Shown piece by piece: positions 33,970-34,786 of a stretch of DNA of 34,786 nt. The DNA comes from an uncultured Alphaproteobacteria bacterium (GTDB taxonomy: Bacteria; Pseudomonadota; Alphaproteobacteria; Micropepsales; Micropepsaceae). The DNA lies in contig CAIOYY010000081.1 in NCBI GenBank assembly GCA_903862715.1, positions 1-34,786 on the forward strand, in the 5' to 3' direction. How positions within the stretch are numbered: position 1 is the stretch's first letter; the number at the start of each line of letters is the position of its first letter. Under the pieces are notes generated by a model that saw nothing but the letters and a program-made list of their open reading frames with translations, searched no databases and had not been told where the DNA came from. Made by a program: the position numbers and the translations under genes.

Positions 33970-34569
33970 CTATTCGGCGCGTTCGGGAAGGGGCAAAATC
34001 GTCGGAATATGACCGGTCGCCCTGACAAATGTCACAAGGTCGTCGGCGCGTATGGCTGTCGTGCGATCGTTTCGTAAGGGGTGGAAATGGAGTAGGGCGC
34101 CCCGCATCATCTCCTCATCGAATATCGCGGTGACGCGATGTGCGAGGTCGTTCATCAGCGCGAAGGGCGTGACGGCGCCAGGGGCAATTCCGAGCGTTTC
34201 GACGAGCAATGCGGGACTGCCGAAGCTGAAGCGTGACACGGATAGGATTTTTGCCAGCGCATTCAGATCGATTTTCAGATCTTCGCGCGCAACGATCAGC
34301 CACAGCCCGCCCGATTTGTCCTTCAGGAAAAGATTCTTGTTGTGCATTCCCTGCAGGCTTCCGCGCAACGCCTGCGCTTCCTGGACGGTGAATACCGGCG
34401 CATGCGCCTGCGTCTTCCAGCCAATGCCGAGCGCCGTAAAACGATCATAGAGCGCCGCCTCCCTTTCCTCAGCTGGGGCGATTCCCGCTTCCGAATAGAC
34501 GGGTTTATCCCAGCTTGCCGCAGCGGACAGGTACGCCACTCGGTTTTTCTCGGGCTCCGTATCGTTCAT
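33970..34569 (-). CDS. Prolyl-tRNA deacylase homologue (PrdX/YbaK family)
   Basis: 199 residues from the ATG at 34569, preceded by AGGGGG. It hydrolyses mischarged tRNA-Pro (usually Ala-tRNA-Pro) in trans. Family blocks are HAPVFTVQEAQAL, HNKNLFLKDKSGGLWLI, LSVSRFSFGSP, GAVTPFALMND and HFHPLRNDRTTAI, ending in GHIPTILPLP. It has an extra N-terminal stretch of about 35 residues. It lies alone between cnoX and tRNA-Gly(GCC). Confidence 0.9.
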   Translation of the reverse strand: MNDTEPEKNRVAYLSAAASWDKPVYSEAGIAPAEEREAALYDRFTALGIGWKTQAHAPVFTVQEAQALRGSLQGMHNKNLFLKDKSGGLWLIVAREDLKIDLNALAKILSVSRFSFGSPALLVETLGIAPGAVTPFALMNDLAHRVTAIFDEEMMRGALLHFHPLRNDRTTAIRADDLVTFVRATGHIPTILPLPERAE

Positions 34570-34640
34570 GCCCCCCTGATAGCATTTAAAGGGCTTTGAC
34601 GAGAAAAACGGCAAAAGAAGAGAAGTGGAGGAAAGCCCTA

Positions 34641-34669
34641 TTGAAACTTCCCCCTCCTTGGGCAATAAC
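34641..34669 (+). promoter_or_regulatory. Candidate tRNA-Gly(GCC) promoter
   Basis: TTGAAA (34641-34646) and AATAAC (34664-34669) are 17 bases apart. The start point near 34676 is about 12 bases ahead of the mature tRNA 5' end. The discriminator is GC-rich, as in promoters under stringent control. Confidence 0.45.
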
Positions 34670-34687
34670 CCGCGTCCGTCTTGGAGC

Positions 34688-34762
34688 GCGGGCGTAGCTC
34701 AGGGGTAGAGCATAACCTTGCCAAGGTTAGGGTCGTGAGTTCGAATCTCATCGCCCGCTCCA
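34688..34762 (+). tRNA. tRNA-Gly (anticodon GCC)
   Basis: A full cloverleaf: acceptor GCGGGCG/CGCCCGC, D-arm GCTC...GAGC, anticodon arm TAACC-TTGCCAA-GGTTA, T-arm GTGAG-TTCGAAT-CTCAT, discriminator T and an encoded CCA (34760-34762). The anticodon GCC reads GGC and GGT. Confidence 0.97.
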
Positions 34763-34786
34763 GATTTCCGAAAGGGAAGAAGCGGA

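Noticed and set aside
1-34786. Mobile elements, prophage, CRISPR or a defence island
   Set aside because: No transposase, integrase, phage or cas genes, no regular spaced repeats and no terminal inverted repeats; both tRNA genes are intact, with no adjacent integrase.

Overview
The window is an ordinary-looking chromosomal segment of an alphaproteobacterium with a moderately high G+C content. The assignment rests on several independent markers: a GcrA cell-cycle regulator, a class I lysyl-tRNA synthetase, the long two-domain form of dCTP deaminase, the argD-argF-hslO operon, metZ next to apaG, and a thioredoxin/TPR - LON-domain - Trm112 - DUF971 gene run. I cannot fix the genus from sequence alone. 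I see no phage, transposon, CRISPR array, plasmid or anti-phage locus.

Layout. Positions 1-1279 hold two divergent genes for small secreted proteins that look like distant paralogues, followed by a DUF6152 protein and a PfkB-type sugar kinase. Positions 2679-9456 hold a three-gene RND efflux operon (outer-membrane factor, adaptor, pump, in that order) and a divergent TetR-type regulator. A clear sigma-70 promoter for the pump lies inside an inverted repeat that looks like the regulator's operator. Positions 9864-12746 carry phoR, then a well-matched Pho box, then phoU-phoB, without the pst transporter genes. A perfect bidirectional terminator separates phoB from the convergent gcrA. The gcrA/argD intergenic region has a DnaA-box-like site and a candidate argD promoter with a GANTC site in its spacer.

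Positions 13476-16536 are argD-argF-hslO, facing argE. On the minus strand, metZ, an OsmC protein, apaG, folE and argE form one tight run (20505 down to 16549). A CsbD-like stress protein, a SixA-like phosphatase and a short-chain dehydrogenase run rightward from 20650 to 22351. Then follow a GNAT acetyltransferase, a tRNA-Gly(CCC), dcd, and a membrane hybrid histidine kinase whose receiver and HPt modules appear to have lost their phosphoacceptor residues. From 27107 rightward are lysK, a secreted TPR-like protein and a DUF952 protein with overlapping ends. The minus-strand run 33870-29837 holds cnoX, a LON-domain protein, a Trm112-like protein, a DUF971 protein, leuD and leuB. The window closes with a prolyl-tRNA deacylase homologue and a tRNA-Gly(GCC).

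How they fit together: most genes are housekeeping (arginine, methionine, leucine, folate, dUMP and tRNA metabolism). The regulatory genes serve phosphate starvation (PhoR/PhoU/PhoB), the cell cycle (GcrA) and drug efflux. The parts most worth a second look are the degenerate hybrid kinase, the gcrA/argD control region, the pst-less Pho operon, and the small uncharacterised proteins at the left end and behind lysK.
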